A model generated the notes under the pieces. That model saw nothing but the letters and a program-made list of their open reading frames with translations, was not told the origin of the DNA and ran no database searches. 64,000 nucleotides of DNA from Streptomyces aureus (GTDB lineage: Bacteria > Actinomycetota > Actinomycetes > Streptomycetales > Streptomycetaceae). The DNA lies in assembly GCF_000725495.1 (NCBI RefSeq), contig NZ_JNZD01000005.1, positions 310,001 through 374,000 of the forward strand. The letters are read 5' to 3'. Both the position numbers and the translations under genes were made by a program. This document shows positions 24,467 to 33,448 of the stretch, in pieces (positions within the stretch are counted from its first letter, which is position 1; each line of letters opens with the position of its first letter).

Positions 24467-25969
24467 TCAGTGGTTGCGCGGGAAGCCCAGGTCGACGCCT
24501 GCGGGCGCGTCGGAGGGGTCCGGCCAGCGGGTGGTGACGACCTTGCCGCGGGTGTAGAAGTGCGTGCCGTCGTTGCCGTAGATGTGGTGGTCCCCGAAGA
24601 GGGAGTCCTTCCAGCCGCCGAAGGAGTGGTAGCCGACGGGCACCGGGATCGGCACGTTCACGCCGACCATGCCCGCCTCGATCTCCAGCTGGAAGCGGCG
24701 GGCGGCGCCGCCGTCCCGGGTGAAGATCGCGGTGCCGTTGCCGAAGGGGGACGCGTTGATCAGCGCCACGCCCTCCTCGTAGGTGTCCACGCGCAGCACG
24801 CACAGCACCGGGCCGAAGATCTCGTCCTTGTAGGCGTCGGCCGTCACCGGCACCCGGTCCAGGAGCGAGAGGCCGATCCAGTGCCCGTCCTCGTAGCCGT
24901 CGACCGTGTAGCCCGTGCCGTCGAGGACGACCTCGCAGCCCTGGTCGGCGGCGCCCTTCACGTAGGAGGCCACCTTGTCGCGGTGCACGGCCGTGATGAG
25001 CGGGCCCATCTCGGAGGCCGGGTCGTCGCCGGGACCGATCTTGATCTTCTCGGCACGCTCACGGATCTTGGCCACCAGTTCGTCGCCGACGGAGCCGACC
25101 GCCACGACGGCGGAGATCGCCATGCACCGCTCGCCGGCCGAGCCGTACGCGGCCGAGACGGCGGCGTCGGCCGCGGCGTCCAGGTCGGCGTCCGGCAGCA
25201 CCAGCATGTGGTTCTTGGCGCCGCCGAGCGCCTGGACCCGCTTGTGGTTCGCGGAGGCGGTGGTGTGGATGTACCGGGCGATCGGCGTCGAGCCCACGAA
25301 GGACACCGCGGCGACGTCCGGGTGCTCCAGGAGTCGGTCGACGGCCACCTTGTCACCGTGCACGACGTTGAAGACACCGTCGGGCAGTCCGGCCTCGGCC
25401 AGCAGCTCGGCGAGCTTCATGGCGGCGGACGGGTCCTTCTCCGAGGGCTTGAGGACGAAGGTGTTGCCGCACGCGATGGCGATCGGGAACATCCACATCG
25501 GGACCATCGCCGGGAAGTTGAACGGGGTGATGCCCGCGACGACGCCCAGCGGCTGGCGGATCGAGGACACGTCGACGCGGGAGGCGACCTCGGTCGACAG
25601 CTCCCCCTTGAGCTGCGTCGTGATCCCGCAGGCCAGCTCGACGATCTCCAGACCACGGGCGACCTCGCCGAGCGCGTCGGAGTGCACCTTGCCGTGCTCG
25701 GCGGTGATCAGGGCGGCGATGTCGTCGCGGTGGGCGTCGAGCAGGGCGCGGAACTTGAAGAGGATCGTGGTCCTGCGGGCCAGCGAGGACTGGCCCCAGG
25801 TCGCGTAGGCGTCCTTCGCCGCGGCGACGGCGGCGTCGACCTCGTCGACGGTCGCGAACGCGACGCGCGTGGTCACGGCGCCGGTCGCCGGGTCGGTGAC
25901 CGGCCCGTACGTACCCGACGCACCCTCGACGGACTTGCCACCGATCCAGTGGTCGACGGTCTTCGTCAT
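24467..25969 (-). CDS. mmsA: Methylmalonate-semialdehyde dehydrogenase (CoA-acylating)
   Basis: 500-residue aldehyde dehydrogenase that converts malonate semialdehyde (inositol route) or methylmalonate semialdehyde (valine route) to acetyl-CoA or propionyl-CoA with NAD and CoA. Catalytic Cys lies in YGSAGERCMAISA, NAD-binding in VSFVGSTPIARYIH, and the MmsA signature GITPFNFPAMVPMWMFP is present; normal full length. ATG at 25969 with AAGGAG nine bases upstream is chosen over a TTG two codons earlier that is too close to the ribosome-binding site. Last gene of the inositol operon, 14 bases after iolD, followed by a strong terminator. Equivalent to iolA. Confidence 0.93.
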   Translation of the reverse strand: MTKTVDHWIGGKSVEGASGTYGPVTDPATGAVTTRVAFATVDEVDAAVAAAKDAYATWGQSSLARRTTILFKFRALLDAHRDDIAALITAEHGKVHSDALGEVARGLEIVELACGITTQLKGELSTEVASRVDVSSIRQPLGVVAGITPFNFPAMVPMWMFPIAIACGNTFVLKPSEKDPSAAMKLAELLAEAGLPDGVFNVVHGDKVAVDRLLEHPDVAAVSFVGSTPIARYIHTTASANHKRVQALGGAKNHMLVLPDADLDAAADAAVSAAYGSAGERCMAISAVVAVGSVGDELVAKIRERAEKIKIGPGDDPASEMGPLITAVHRDKVASYVKGAADQGCEVVLDGTGYTVDGYEDGHWIGLSLLDRVPVTADAYKDEIFGPVLCVLRVDTYEEGVALINASPFGNGTAIFTRDGGAARRFQLEIEAGMVGVNVPIPVPVGYHSFGGWKDSLFGDHHIYGNDGTHFYTRGKVVTTRWPDPSDAPAGVDLGFPRNH

Positions 25970-25983
25970 GGCCAATTACTCCT

Positions 25984-27900
25984 TCACAGATGGCGTCGTC
26001 GGGCGGCGACGTGCCGGTCGTACTCCTCGCGGGCCTTGACCGCCGACGGTCGTGTCGCGGTCTCGGCCACGGGTACATCCCACCAGGCCTGCGCCGGGGG
26101 CGGGCCCGACACTGTGTCTGCCGTTTCGGTCTCCACGTAGACACAAGTGGGAGTGTCCGCCCCGCGCGCCTCGGCCAGCGCCGCCCGCAGGTCGCGCACG
26201 GTCCGTGCCCGCAGGACCCGCATACCCAGACTGGCTGCGTTGGCCGCGAGATCCAACGGCAGCGGCACCCCCGTGTAGGTACGGTCCGCGGCCAGACGGC
26301 GGTACGCCGTGCCGTAGCGCTCTGCGCCCACGGACTCCGAGAGCCCGCCGATCGAGGCGTACCCGTGGTTCTGGAGGAGGATCACCTTGATCGCGACGCC
26401 CTCCTGGACGGCGGTGACGATCTCGGTCGGCATCATCAGATACGTGCCGTCGCCGACCAGCGCCCACACCGGCCGGTCCGGGGCCGCCATCCGGACGCCG
26501 ATCGCGGCCGGGATCTCGTAGCCCATGCACGAATAGCCGTACTCGACGTGGTACTGGTCCCGCGACCGCGCCCGCCACAGTTTGTGCAGGTCGCCGGGGA
26601 GCGAGCCGGCCGCGTTGATCAGGATGTCGTCCTCGGTGACCAGCTCGTCGAGGACGCCGAGGACCTGCGCCTGGGTGGGCCGGACGTCGGCGTCCTCCGC
26701 CTCGTAGGCCGCGTCGACGCGGTGCTCCCAGCGCTCCTTGCCGTCCGTGTACTCGGTGACGTACGCGGGCTCCGCGCGGTGGCGGTGCGCCGGCAGCGCC
26801 TCGGCGAGCGCTTCGAGACCGGCGCGGGCGTCGGCGATCAGCGGCAGGCCGGCGAGCTTGTGGCCGTCGTACGGGGCGACGTTGAGGCTGAGGAAACGGA
26901 CGCCCGGGGCCGCGAACAGGGTGCCCGAGGCGGTGGTGAAGTCGGTGTAGCGGGTGCCGACGCCGATCACCAGGTCGGCGGTGCGGGCGAGCGCGTCGGC
27001 GGTCGCGGTGCCGGTGTGGCCGATGCCGCCGACGTCCTGCGGGTGGTCCCAGCGCAGCGAGCCCTTGCCCGCCTGGGTGGACGCGACCGGGATCCCGGTG
27101 GCCGAGGCGAACGCGGCGAGCGCCTCCTCGGCACGGCTGTGGTGCACACCGCCGCCCGCGACGATCAGCGGACGCCGGGCCGCGCGGACCGCCTCGACGG
27201 CCCGCGCCAGCTCGCCCGCGTCGGGCGCCTGGCGGCGCACGGTCCAGATCCGCTCGGCGAAGAACTCCTCGGGCCAGTCGTACGCCTCCGCCTGGACGTC
27301 CTGGGGCAGCGCGAGGGTGACGGCGCCGGTGTCGACGGGGTCGGTGAGCACGCGCATCGCCTGGAGGGCGGCGGGGATCAGGGCCTCGGGGCGGGTGATC
27401 CGGTCGAAGTACCGCGACACCGGGCGCAGACAGTCGTTGACCGAGACGTCCCCGGCGAAGGGGACCTCCAGCTGCTGGAGCACCGGGTCGGCTGGGCGGG
27501 CCGCGAAGACGTCACCGGGCAGGAGCAGCACCGGCAGACGGTTGACGGTGGCGAGCGCGGCGCCGGTGACGAGGTTGGTGGCGCCGGGCCCGATCGAGGT
27601 GGTCACGGCGTGCGTGGAGAGCCGGCCGCACTGGCGGGCGTGGCCGACGGCCGCGTGCACCATGGCCTGTTCGTTGCGCCCCTGGTGGAACGGCATCGAC
27701 GGGACCCCGGGCGAGGTCTCCCCGCCGGGCACCGTGGCGTGCTCCACCAGTGCCTGGCCGATGCCGGCGACGTTCCCGTGGCCGAAGATGCCCCAGACGG
27801 CGCCGATCAGCCGGCGGCGCTCCCCGTCCCGTTCCGTGTACTGCGCGGTCAGGAACCGCACCAGGGCCTGCGCGACCGTCAGCCGCGTCGTCGAGGTCAT
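25984..27900 (-). CDS. iolD: 3D-(3,5/4)-trihydroxycyclohexane-1,2-dione acylhydrolase
   Basis: 638-residue ThDP-dependent enzyme that opens the ring of 3D-trihydroxycyclohexane-1,2-dione to 5-deoxy-glucuronate in myo-inositol catabolism. Typical sequence: FHQGRNEQAMVHAAVGHARQ near 75, SIGPGATNLVTGAALATVNR, and the ThDP-Mg motif VGDGTYLMMPTEIVTAVQEG followed by LLQNHGYASIGGLSESVG. The N-terminal Glu of NEQA is the likely cofactor-activating residue. ATG at 27900 overlaps the iolB stop by four bases; the longer open frame upstream is inside iolB. Confidence 0.93.
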   Translation of the reverse strand: MTSTTRLTVAQALVRFLTAQYTERDGERRRLIGAVWGIFGHGNVAGIGQALVEHATVPGGETSPGVPSMPFHQGRNEQAMVHAAVGHARQCGRLSTHAVTTSIGPGATNLVTGAALATVNRLPVLLLPGDVFAARPADPVLQQLEVPFAGDVSVNDCLRPVSRYFDRITRPEALIPAALQAMRVLTDPVDTGAVTLALPQDVQAEAYDWPEEFFAERIWTVRRQAPDAGELARAVEAVRAARRPLIVAGGGVHHSRAEEALAAFASATGIPVASTQAGKGSLRWDHPQDVGGIGHTGTATADALARTADLVIGVGTRYTDFTTASGTLFAAPGVRFLSLNVAPYDGHKLAGLPLIADARAGLEALAEALPAHRHRAEPAYVTEYTDGKERWEHRVDAAYEAEDADVRPTQAQVLGVLDELVTEDDILINAAGSLPGDLHKLWRARSRDQYHVEYGYSCMGYEIPAAIGVRMAAPDRPVWALVGDGTYLMMPTEIVTAVQEGVAIKVILLQNHGYASIGGLSESVGAERYGTAYRRLAADRTYTGVPLPLDLAANAASLGMRVLRARTVRDLRAALAEARGADTPTCVYVETETADTVSGPPPAQAWWDVPVAETATRPSAVKAREEYDRHVAARRRHL

Positions 27901-28739
27901 CGGTATCCCCCTGTGCTCCTCGCGTGCTCCGGGTGGAAGCGGATCCGCCACTCCCGCTCCGCGCCGGGCCCCGCCATGACGTTGAGGTAGTACATGGCGT
28001 GGCCGGGCTGGGCGATGGACGGACCGTGCCAGCCGTCGGGGACGAGGACGGCGTCGCCGGTGCGGACCTCGGCGAGGACGTCCGAGCCGCCCTCGCGGGA
28101 GGGGAACACGCGCTGGTAGCCGAACCCGTCCGGTCCCTCGATCTCGAAGTAGTAGATCTCCTCCAGCAGCGACTCGACGCCGGGCAGGTGCTCGTCGTGC
28201 TTGTGCGGCGGATACGAGGACCAGTTGCCGCCGGGGGTGATCACCTCCACGGCGATGAGCCGGTCGCACGCGAAGACGTCCGCGGCGGCGAAGTTGCGCA
28301 CCTGCCGTGCGCAGTTTCCGCTGCCGCGGGCTTCGACGGGAACCTCCGGCGCGGGGCCGTAGCGGGCGGGGAGTCGGCGCTCGCACTTCGCTCCTGCCAG
28401 GGCGAAGCGGCCTCCCGCGCCGGAGGCGATCTGGGCCCGGGCCTCACGGGGAACGTACGCGAAGTCGGAGACCGCGTCGAACACCCCACGTCGGCCCAGG
28501 AGTTGGAACTCCTCTTCTTCGATGCCGTCCTTGGTGCGCACCGTGCAGCCGCCGGCGAGCGGGAGCACGATCCATTCGCTGTCCCCGGTGGTGAACGTGT
28601 GGGTGCCACCGGGTGCCAGTTCCACGACGCGCAGGCTGCAGTGGGTCCAGCCGGCCCGTTCGGGGTCGATGTCGAGGGCGTAGTGGGCGTCGGCCGCGGT
28701 GCCCCTCGGCACGTGCAGCCCGTTGTCCGGACGTCTCAT
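27897..28739 (-). CDS. iolB: 5-deoxy-glucuronate isomerase
   Basis: 280-residue bicupin that isomerises 5-deoxy-D-glucuronate to 2-deoxy-5-keto-D-gluconate. The second cupin carries the metal ligands in SYPPHKHDEHLPGVESLLEE and the following YYFEIEGPDGFGYQRVF; the end VLVPDGWHGPSIAQPGHAMY is also diagnostic for KduI/IolB. Start ATG at 28739, seven bases after the aldolase stop; its stop overlaps the iolD start. Confidence 0.93.
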   Translation of the reverse strand: MRRPDNGLHVPRGTAADAHYALDIDPERAGWTHCSLRVVELAPGGTHTFTTGDSEWIVLPLAGGCTVRTKDGIEEEEFQLLGRRGVFDAVSDFAYVPREARAQIASGAGGRFALAGAKCERRLPARYGPAPEVPVEARGSGNCARQVRNFAAADVFACDRLIAVEVITPGGNWSSYPPHKHDEHLPGVESLLEEIYYFEIEGPDGFGYQRVFPSREGGSDVLAEVRTGDAVLVPDGWHGPSIAQPGHAMYYLNVMAGPGAEREWRIRFHPEHARSTGGYR

Positions 28740-28746
28740 GCGGCCC

Positions 28747-29688
28747 TCACAGGAGTCCTACGGCGGTGTCCACGGCCGCGGCGACGTCGCCGTCCGCGGG
28801 GTACAGCAGCGAACGGCCCACCACCAGGCCCTGCACGGTGGGGAGTCGGAGCGCCCCGCGCCATTTCTCGTACGCACCCTCCTGGTCCTCGCCGACATCG
28901 CCGCCGAGCAGCACGGCGGGCAGCGTGGAGGTCTCCATCACCCGGGCCATGTCGTCGGGGTTCTCGGTGACAGGGACCTTCAGCCAGGTGTACGCCGAAC
29001 TGCCGCCCAGACCGCCGGCGACGGCGAGGGACGTGGTGACGGCCTCGGCGCTCAGATCGTTGCGCAGGGTGCCGTCGGCCCGGCGACGGCAGAGGAACGG
29101 TTCGACGAAGACCGGGAGTCGGCGTCCGGCCATGTCGTCGATCACCCGGGCGGCGGACTCCAGGGTGCGCAGGGAGCCGGGGTCGTCGTAGTCGATGCGC
29201 AGCAGCAGTTTGCCGGCGTCGAAGCCGAGCCGTTCGATGTCCTCGGGGCGGTGGCCCGTGAAGCGGTCGTCGAGCTCGAACGCGGAGCCCGCGAGTCCGC
29301 CCCGGTTCATGGAGCCGATGACCACCTTGCGGTCGAGCACACCGAGCAGGAGCAGGTCGTCGAGTATGTCGGCGGTGGCGAGCACACCGTCGACGCCGGG
29401 GCGGGAGAGCGCGACGCACAGGCGCTCCAGCAGACCGGCGCGGTCGGCCATGGCGAGCCTGCGGTCGCCGACGGCCAGCATGCCGCGGGCCGGGTGGTCC
29501 GCGGCGACGATCATCAGCCGCCCGGAGCCGTCGAGCAGCGGCCGTCGCGCCCGGCGGGCGGCGGCCTCCGCGACCGCCTCGGGGTGACGGGCGCGGGTGC
29601 GCACGAGGGCGGGGACGTCGACGCGGAACGCCGCGGCCGCCTCGCCGCCCTGCTCGGGACGGGCTCCGCCGACGTGGCCCGCCCTCAC
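28747..29688 (-). CDS. Class I aldolase-like (beta/alpha)8 protein of inositol clusters (Cgl0159 family)
   Basis: 313-residue TIM-barrel protein of the Cgl0159/DeoC-like family that accompanies iolC in actinobacteria. It most likely cleaves 2-deoxy-5-keto-gluconate 6-phosphate to DHAP and malonate semialdehyde, the step done by IolJ elsewhere. Segments: RLMIVAADHPARGMLAVGDR, DGVLATADILDDLLLLG, TWLKVPVTENPDDMARVMET (the Lys is a plausible Schiff-base residue), AVLLGGDVGEDQEGAYEKWR, GLVVGRSLLYP. GTG at 29688 overlaps the iolC stop (GTGA). Function by context; the family is recognised. Confidence 0.82.
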   Translation of the reverse strand: MRAGHVGGARPEQGGEAAAAFRVDVPALVRTRARHPEAVAEAAARRARRPLLDGSGRLMIVAADHPARGMLAVGDRRLAMADRAGLLERLCVALSRPGVDGVLATADILDDLLLLGVLDRKVVIGSMNRGGLAGSAFELDDRFTGHRPEDIERLGFDAGKLLLRIDYDDPGSLRTLESAARVIDDMAGRRLPVFVEPFLCRRRADGTLRNDLSAEAVTTSLAVAGGLGGSSAYTWLKVPVTENPDDMARVMETSTLPAVLLGGDVGEDQEGAYEKWRGALRLPTVQGLVVGRSLLYPADGDVAAAVDTAVGLL

Positions 29689-30635
29689 CGCACCGCTCCG
29701 GCGGCGAGGGCCTCCTCGATCTCGCGCGGGGTCGGCATCGCGGAGGAGCACTCCAGCCGGGAGGCGACGATGGCGCCGGCCGCGTTCGCGTGCCGCACGG
29801 TCGTCTCCAGGTCCCGGCCGGCGAGCAGTCCGTGGCACAGGGAGCCGCCGAACGCGTCGCCCGCGCCGAGGCCGTTGAGTACCTCGACCGGCAGGGGCGG
29901 GACCTCGGCGGTGGTGCCGTCGCGGTGGACGGCGAGGACGCCCTTGGGTCCCTGTTTCACCACGGCGAGCTCGACACCGGCCTCGAGGAGCGCGGCGGCC
30001 GCGGCGTGCGGCTCGCGTTCCCCGGTGGCGATCTCGACCTCGTCGACGTTGCCGACGGCCACGGTGGCGTGGCTCAGGGCCTCCGTGTAGAAGGGGCGGG
30101 CGGCGGCGGGGTCGTCCCAGAACATGGGCCGCCAGTCGAGGTCGAAGACTGTCGTGCCGGAGCGGGCCCGGTGGGCCAGGGCCGCGAGGGTGGCCGTGCG
30201 GCTGGGTTCCGCGCACAGTCCGGTGCCCGTCGTCCAGAAGACGCCGGCCTCGCGCACCGCGTCGAGGTCGATCTCGCCGAGGGCGATCTCCAGGTCGGGG
30301 GCCTTGGGCTCCCGGTAGAAGTACAGCGGGAAGTCGTCCGGCGGGAAGATCTCGCAGAACGTGACCGGGGTCGGCAGTCCGGGGACCGCGGTGACCCAGC
30401 GGTCGTCGACCCCGAAGCCGCGCAACGCCTCGTGCAGATAGGTTCCGAAGGGATCCGCACCCGTTCGGGTGATGACCGCCGTGCGCCGTCCGAGCCGCGC
30501 GGCCGCCACCGCGACATTGGTCGCCGACCCGCCGAGGAACTTGCCGAAGGAGGTCACCCGGGACAGCGGGACTCCCGTCTGCAACGGGTAGAGGTCCACA
30601 CCGATCCGCCCCATGGTGATCAGCTCGTACGCCAT
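29685..30635 (-). CDS. iolC: 5-dehydro-2-deoxygluconokinase (PfkB family)
   Basis: 316-residue ribokinase/PfkB sugar kinase that phosphorylates 2-deoxy-5-keto-D-gluconate. N-terminal signature FLGGSATNVAVAAARLGRRT and C-terminal GLGAGDAFGGSLCHGLL with the catalytic Asp and anion hole. First gene of the inositol operon. ATG at 30635 is preceded by GGAAGGGAA; the same frame extends upstream through low-complexity codons into the divergent gene and is not credible. Confidence 0.92.
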   Translation of the reverse strand: MAYELITMGRIGVDLYPLQTGVPLSRVTSFGKFLGGSATNVAVAAARLGRRTAVITRTGADPFGTYLHEALRGFGVDDRWVTAVPGLPTPVTFCEIFPPDDFPLYFYREPKAPDLEIALGEIDLDAVREAGVFWTTGTGLCAEPSRTATLAALAHRARSGTTVFDLDWRPMFWDDPAAARPFYTEALSHATVAVGNVDEVEIATGEREPHAAAAALLEAGVELAVVKQGPKGVLAVHRDGTTAEVPPLPVEVLNGLGAGDAFGGSLCHGLLAGRDLETTVRHANAAGAIVASRLECSSAMPTPREIEEALAAGAVR

Positions 30636-30672
30636 CGAGTTCCCTTCCGCGCGGTCCCTGCGGCTGCCCCCA

Positions 30673-30701
30673 GGTCTAGTGCCGTCGGGGGTGCCTGTCA
30701 A
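30673..30701 (-). promoter_or_regulatory. Predicted promoter of the inositol operon
   Basis: On the minus strand a TTGACA box (30701-30696), a 17-base spacer and TAGACC (30678-30673) lie about 40 bases before the iolC ATG. The -10 is imperfect. Confidence 0.45.
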
Positions 30702-30707
30702 CGTTTT

Positions 30708-30723
30708 GTCCAGACATTCGGAC
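30708..30723. promoter_or_regulatory. Candidate operator in iolC/iolE-like divergent region
   Basis: gtccagacattcggac has inverted four-base ends and sits next to the predicted iolC promoter, between the two divergent inositol genes. No regulator gene is adjacent. Confidence 0.3.
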
Positions 30724-30765
30724 CAGGGCTTGACACCTTCGGACGGCCGCCGGAAGCTGGCGCCC

Positions 30766-31752
30766 ATGACGTCGTTGCCGCCGCAGTCATCGCAGTCGTC
30801 GCCGCAGTCGTCACCCGCGCCCTCGCCGGCCTCCTCACCGCCGTCGTCGCCTCCGTCCTCACTGTCCCGCATCCGGATCGGTTCGGCTCCCGACTCCTGG
30901 GGGGTCTGGTTCCCCGACGATCCCCGGCAGGTCCCCTGGCGGCGCTTCCTCGACGAGGTCTCCGAGTCCGGCTACGCGTGGATCGAACTCGGCCCGTACG
31001 GCTATCTGCCCACCGATCCGGACGTCCTGCTGGAGGAGACCGGCCGGCGCGGGCTCGGCGTCTCGGCGGGCACGGTCTTCACCGGGCTGCACCGGGGTCC
31101 CGAGGTGTGGGAGTCCACCTGGGCGCACGTCGCGGACGTGGCGGCGCTCGCCCGGGCCGCGGGCGCCGGGCATCTCGTGGTCATCCCGGCGTTCTGGCGG
31201 GACGACAAGACCGGCGCGGTACTGGAGGACAGCGTGCTGACGCCGGCCCAGTGGCGCGATCTGGCCACCCAGACCGAGCGGCTCGCCCACGAGGTGCGCG
31301 AGCGCTTCGGACTCAAGGTCGTCGTCCACCCGCACGCCGACACGCACATCGACAGCGAGGAGAACGTCGCCCGGTTCCTCGACGCGACCGACCCCTCCCT
31401 GGTGTCGCTGTGCCTGGACACGGGCCACTACGCCTACTGCGGCGGGGACAGCGTCAAGCTCATCGAGACCTACGGCGAACGCATCGGCTACCTCCACCTC
31501 AAGCAGGTGGACCCGGAGGTGCTGGCCGCCGTACGGACCGAGGAGCTGCCGTTCGGCCCCGCCGTCGCGCGCGGCGTGATGTGCGAACCGCCCGGCGGCG
31601 TACCGGCGCTGGAACCCGTCCTCGCCGCCGCGCAGGACCTCGGCGTCGAGCTGTTCGCCATCGTCGAGCAGGACATGTACCCGTGCCCTCCGGACCGGCC
31701 GCTGCCGATCGCCCGCCGCACCCGGGCCTTCCTGAGGTCCTGCGGAGCCTGA
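30766..31752 (+). CDS. IolE-like sugar-phosphate isomerase/epimerase (inosose dehydratase-like TIM barrel)
   Basis: 328-residue xylose-isomerase-like TIM barrel. After a Ser/Pro-rich head of ~33 residues (SSPAPSPASSPPSSPPSS) the fold begins RIRIGSAPDSWGVWFPDDP. Metal-ligand regions include VVVHPHADTHIDSEENVARF, VSLCLDTGHYAYCGGD, GYLHLKQVDPEVL and LFAIVEQDMYP. Divergent from the inositol operon, so it probably dehydrates or isomerises an inosose (iolE role). ATG at 30766 is the only good start before the domain; the low-complexity head is unusual and could be an artefact of start choice. Confidence 0.82.
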   Translation: MTSLPPQSSQSSPQSSPAPSPASSPPSSPPSSLSRIRIGSAPDSWGVWFPDDPRQVPWRRFLDEVSESGYAWIELGPYGYLPTDPDVLLEETGRRGLGVSAGTVFTGLHRGPEVWESTWAHVADVAALARAAGAGHLVVIPAFWRDDKTGAVLEDSVLTPAQWRDLATQTERLAHEVRERFGLKVVVHPHADTHIDSEENVARFLDATDPSLVSLCLDTGHYAYCGGDSVKLIETYGERIGYLHLKQVDPEVLAAVRTEELPFGPAVARGVMCEPPGGVPALEPVLAAAQDLGVELFAIVEQDMYPCPPDRPLPIARRTRAFLRSCGA

Positions 31753-32108
31753 CCCGCCGTGCGGAGCCCGACCTGCGCCGCGGAGCCCGACCCGCCCTGC
31801 GAGGGCCGGCCCGCCCCGTGGAACCTGACCTGCGCCGCGGAGCCCGACCTGCCCTGCTCAGGCCGGCCCGCGGAGCGTGCCCCTCTCGCCCCACCGTTTC
31901 CATGCGTCACCCGTGTCACAAAAAACACCGCCGTGTCACCGATGTCGCGTTTACGCGGGTCTTGTGTCACGCGCGGTCAACAGCCACGGCCCGGCCCTCA
32001 CACTCCGTCGCGCACCGGGCACAGGCTTGGTGATCACCAGCGCAGCGCCCGGCTCCCCCGACGACCGTCCCAGGCCGCCGCCGCGGCGCGCGCGGGGAGG
32101 TGCCGTTC
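31753..32108. other. Intergenic region with short repeats before the orphan HTH gene
   Basis: No gene seen. The 22-base unit acctgcgccgcggagcccga plus cc occurs at 31771-31792 and 31828-31849, with several degenerate copies between 31753 and 31875. Downstream, the heptamer gtgtcac recurs at 31913, 31933 and 31964 (with gcgtcac at 31904), in AT-richer DNA likely to be the promoter of the HTH gene. Confidence 0.6.
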
Positions 32109-32309
32109 ATGACCGACCGCCGGCTCTGGTCGTACAAGGAGATCGCCGCGCACATCAAGGTGCAGGTGGACACGGTCCGGTCCTACCGCAAACACGGGCT
32201 GCTGCCGCCGCCCGACCACGTCGAGTCCGGAAAGCCCTACTGGTACGCCGACACCGTCCGCGCGTGGGTGGCCGCGCGCCCGGGCAACCGGGGCCGCAAC
32301 AACGGCTGA
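32109..32309 (+). CDS. Small MerR/excisionase-like helix-turn-helix protein
   Basis: 66-residue DNA-binding protein that is essentially one winged HTH: LWSYKEIAAHIKVQVDTVRS, YRKHGLLPPPDHVESGKPYW, YADTVRAWVAARPG. Unlike MerR regulators it has no effector or dimerisation domain, resembling excisionase-like or AlpA-type small HTH proteins common as orphans in streptomycetes. ATG at 32109 has GGGAGG eight bases upstream; a GTG at 32100 lies inside that ribosome-binding site. No integrase or phage gene lies nearby. Target unknown. Confidence 0.78.
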   Translation: MTDRRLWSYKEIAAHIKVQVDTVRSYRKHGLLPPPDHVESGKPYWYADTVRAWVAARPGNRGRNNG

Positions 32310-32317
32310 CCGCGGCG

Positions 32318-32350
32318 CCTCCGGCCGGGGGTGCGTCCCCCGGCCGGAGG
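32318..32350. terminator. Bidirectional terminator after the HTH gene
   Basis: cctccggccggggg and cccccggccggagg form a perfect 14-bp stem with a five-base loop between convergent genes. Confidence 0.85.
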
Positions 32351-32362
32351 TGGCCGTGGTCC

Positions 32363-33406
32363 TCAGGCCCAGGGTTCGACGACCGTCACCCCCGCCCCCG
32401 GGGCCGACCCCATGGCGGCGAGGGCGGACGGTGCCCGGTCCAGCGTGATCGCGGAGGTCACGAGGAGGTCGGGACGCAGCAGTCCGGAGCGGACCAGTTC
32501 CAGCAGGGGCGGATAGGCGTGGGCCGCCATGCCGTGGCTGCCGAGGAGTTCCAGTTCGAGCCCGATCACCCGGGCCATCGGGACCGGCGTGAGACCGTCG
32601 GGCGCGGGCAGCAGACCGACCTGGACGTGCCGGCCGCGCCGGCGCAGCCCCTCGACCGAGGCCGCGCAGGTGCCGGGCGACCCGAGGGCGTCCAGCGACA
32701 GATGCGCCCCGCCGCCGGTCAGTTCACGGACCGCCTGCGCCGGGTCCGCCACGGCGGAGGCGTCCACGCACTCCGCCGCCCCGAACCTCCGGGCCAGGTC
32801 GAGCGCCGCCGGCGACACGTCCACGGCCACGACCCGCGCTCCGCAGGCCGCCGCGATCATCACCGCCGAGAGGCCGACGCCTCCGCAGCCGTGCACGGCG
32901 ACCCACTCCCCCGGCGCCGCCCTCCCCTGCGCGACCACCGCCCGGAAGGCGGTGGCGAACCGGCAGCCGAGGGAGGCCGCCGTCGCGAACGACAGCTCCG
33001 GCGGCACCGGGATCAGGTTCACGTCGGCGTGGTCCAGCGCCACGTACTGGGCGAAGGAGCCCCAGTGCGTGAACCCCGGCTGGGTCTGCCGCTCGCACAC
33101 CTGCTGGTCGCCGGCGGCGCAGGCGGGACAGCGTCCGCAGGCGCAGACGAACGGCACGGTGACCCGGTCGCCGGGGCGGTGCCCGCTCACCCGGGCGCCC
33201 ACCGCCTCGATCACTCCGGCGAGTTCATGGCCCGGCACGTGCGGCAGCGTGATGTCCGGGTCGTGGCCCATCCAGCCGTGCCAGTCGCTCCGGCACAGCC
33301 CGGTGGCCTCGACCCGCACCACCACCCCGTGCTCGGGCGGCACCGGGTCCGGCACCTCCCGTACCTCGGCCGGCTCCCCGTACCGCTCGAACACCACTGC
33401 CCGCAT
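32363..33406 (-). CDS. Zinc-dependent alcohol dehydrogenase (MDR family)
   Basis: 347-residue medium-chain dehydrogenase. Catalytic zinc ligands are in [10 protein letters not shown] (Cys) and [15 protein letters not shown] (His-Glu). The structural zinc Cys cluster is [18 protein letters not shown], and the Rossmann motif is [20 protein letters not shown]. Oxidises an alcohol or reduces an aldehyde with NAD(P); substrate not predictable. Single gene with start ATG at 33406 and a terminator after it. Confidence 0.9.
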   Translation of the reverse strand: MRAVVFERYGEPAEVREVPDPVPPEHGVVVRVEATGLCRSDWHGWMGHDPDITLPHVPGHELAGVIEAVGARVSGHRPGDRVTVPFVCACGRCPACAAGDQQVCERQTQPGFTHWGSFAQYVALDHADVNLIPVPPELSFATAASLGCRFATAFRAVVAQGRAAPGEWVAVHGCGGVGLSAVMIAAACGARVVAVDVSPAALDLARRFGAAECVDASAVADPAQAVRELTGGGAHLSLDALGSPGTCAASVEGLRRRGRHVQVGLLPAPDGLTPVPMARVIGLELELLGSHGMAAHAYPPLLELVRSGLLRPDLLVTSAITLDRAPSALAAMGSAPGAGVTVVEPWA

Positions 33407-33448
33407 CGGCTCCCGCCCTCCGCTCGGAGATCAGCTTCCGCGGAAACG

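Noticed and set aside
32100..32108. GTG at 32100 as start of the HTH gene
   Set aside because: It overlaps the GGGAGG ribosome-binding site that is ideally spaced for the ATG at 32109.
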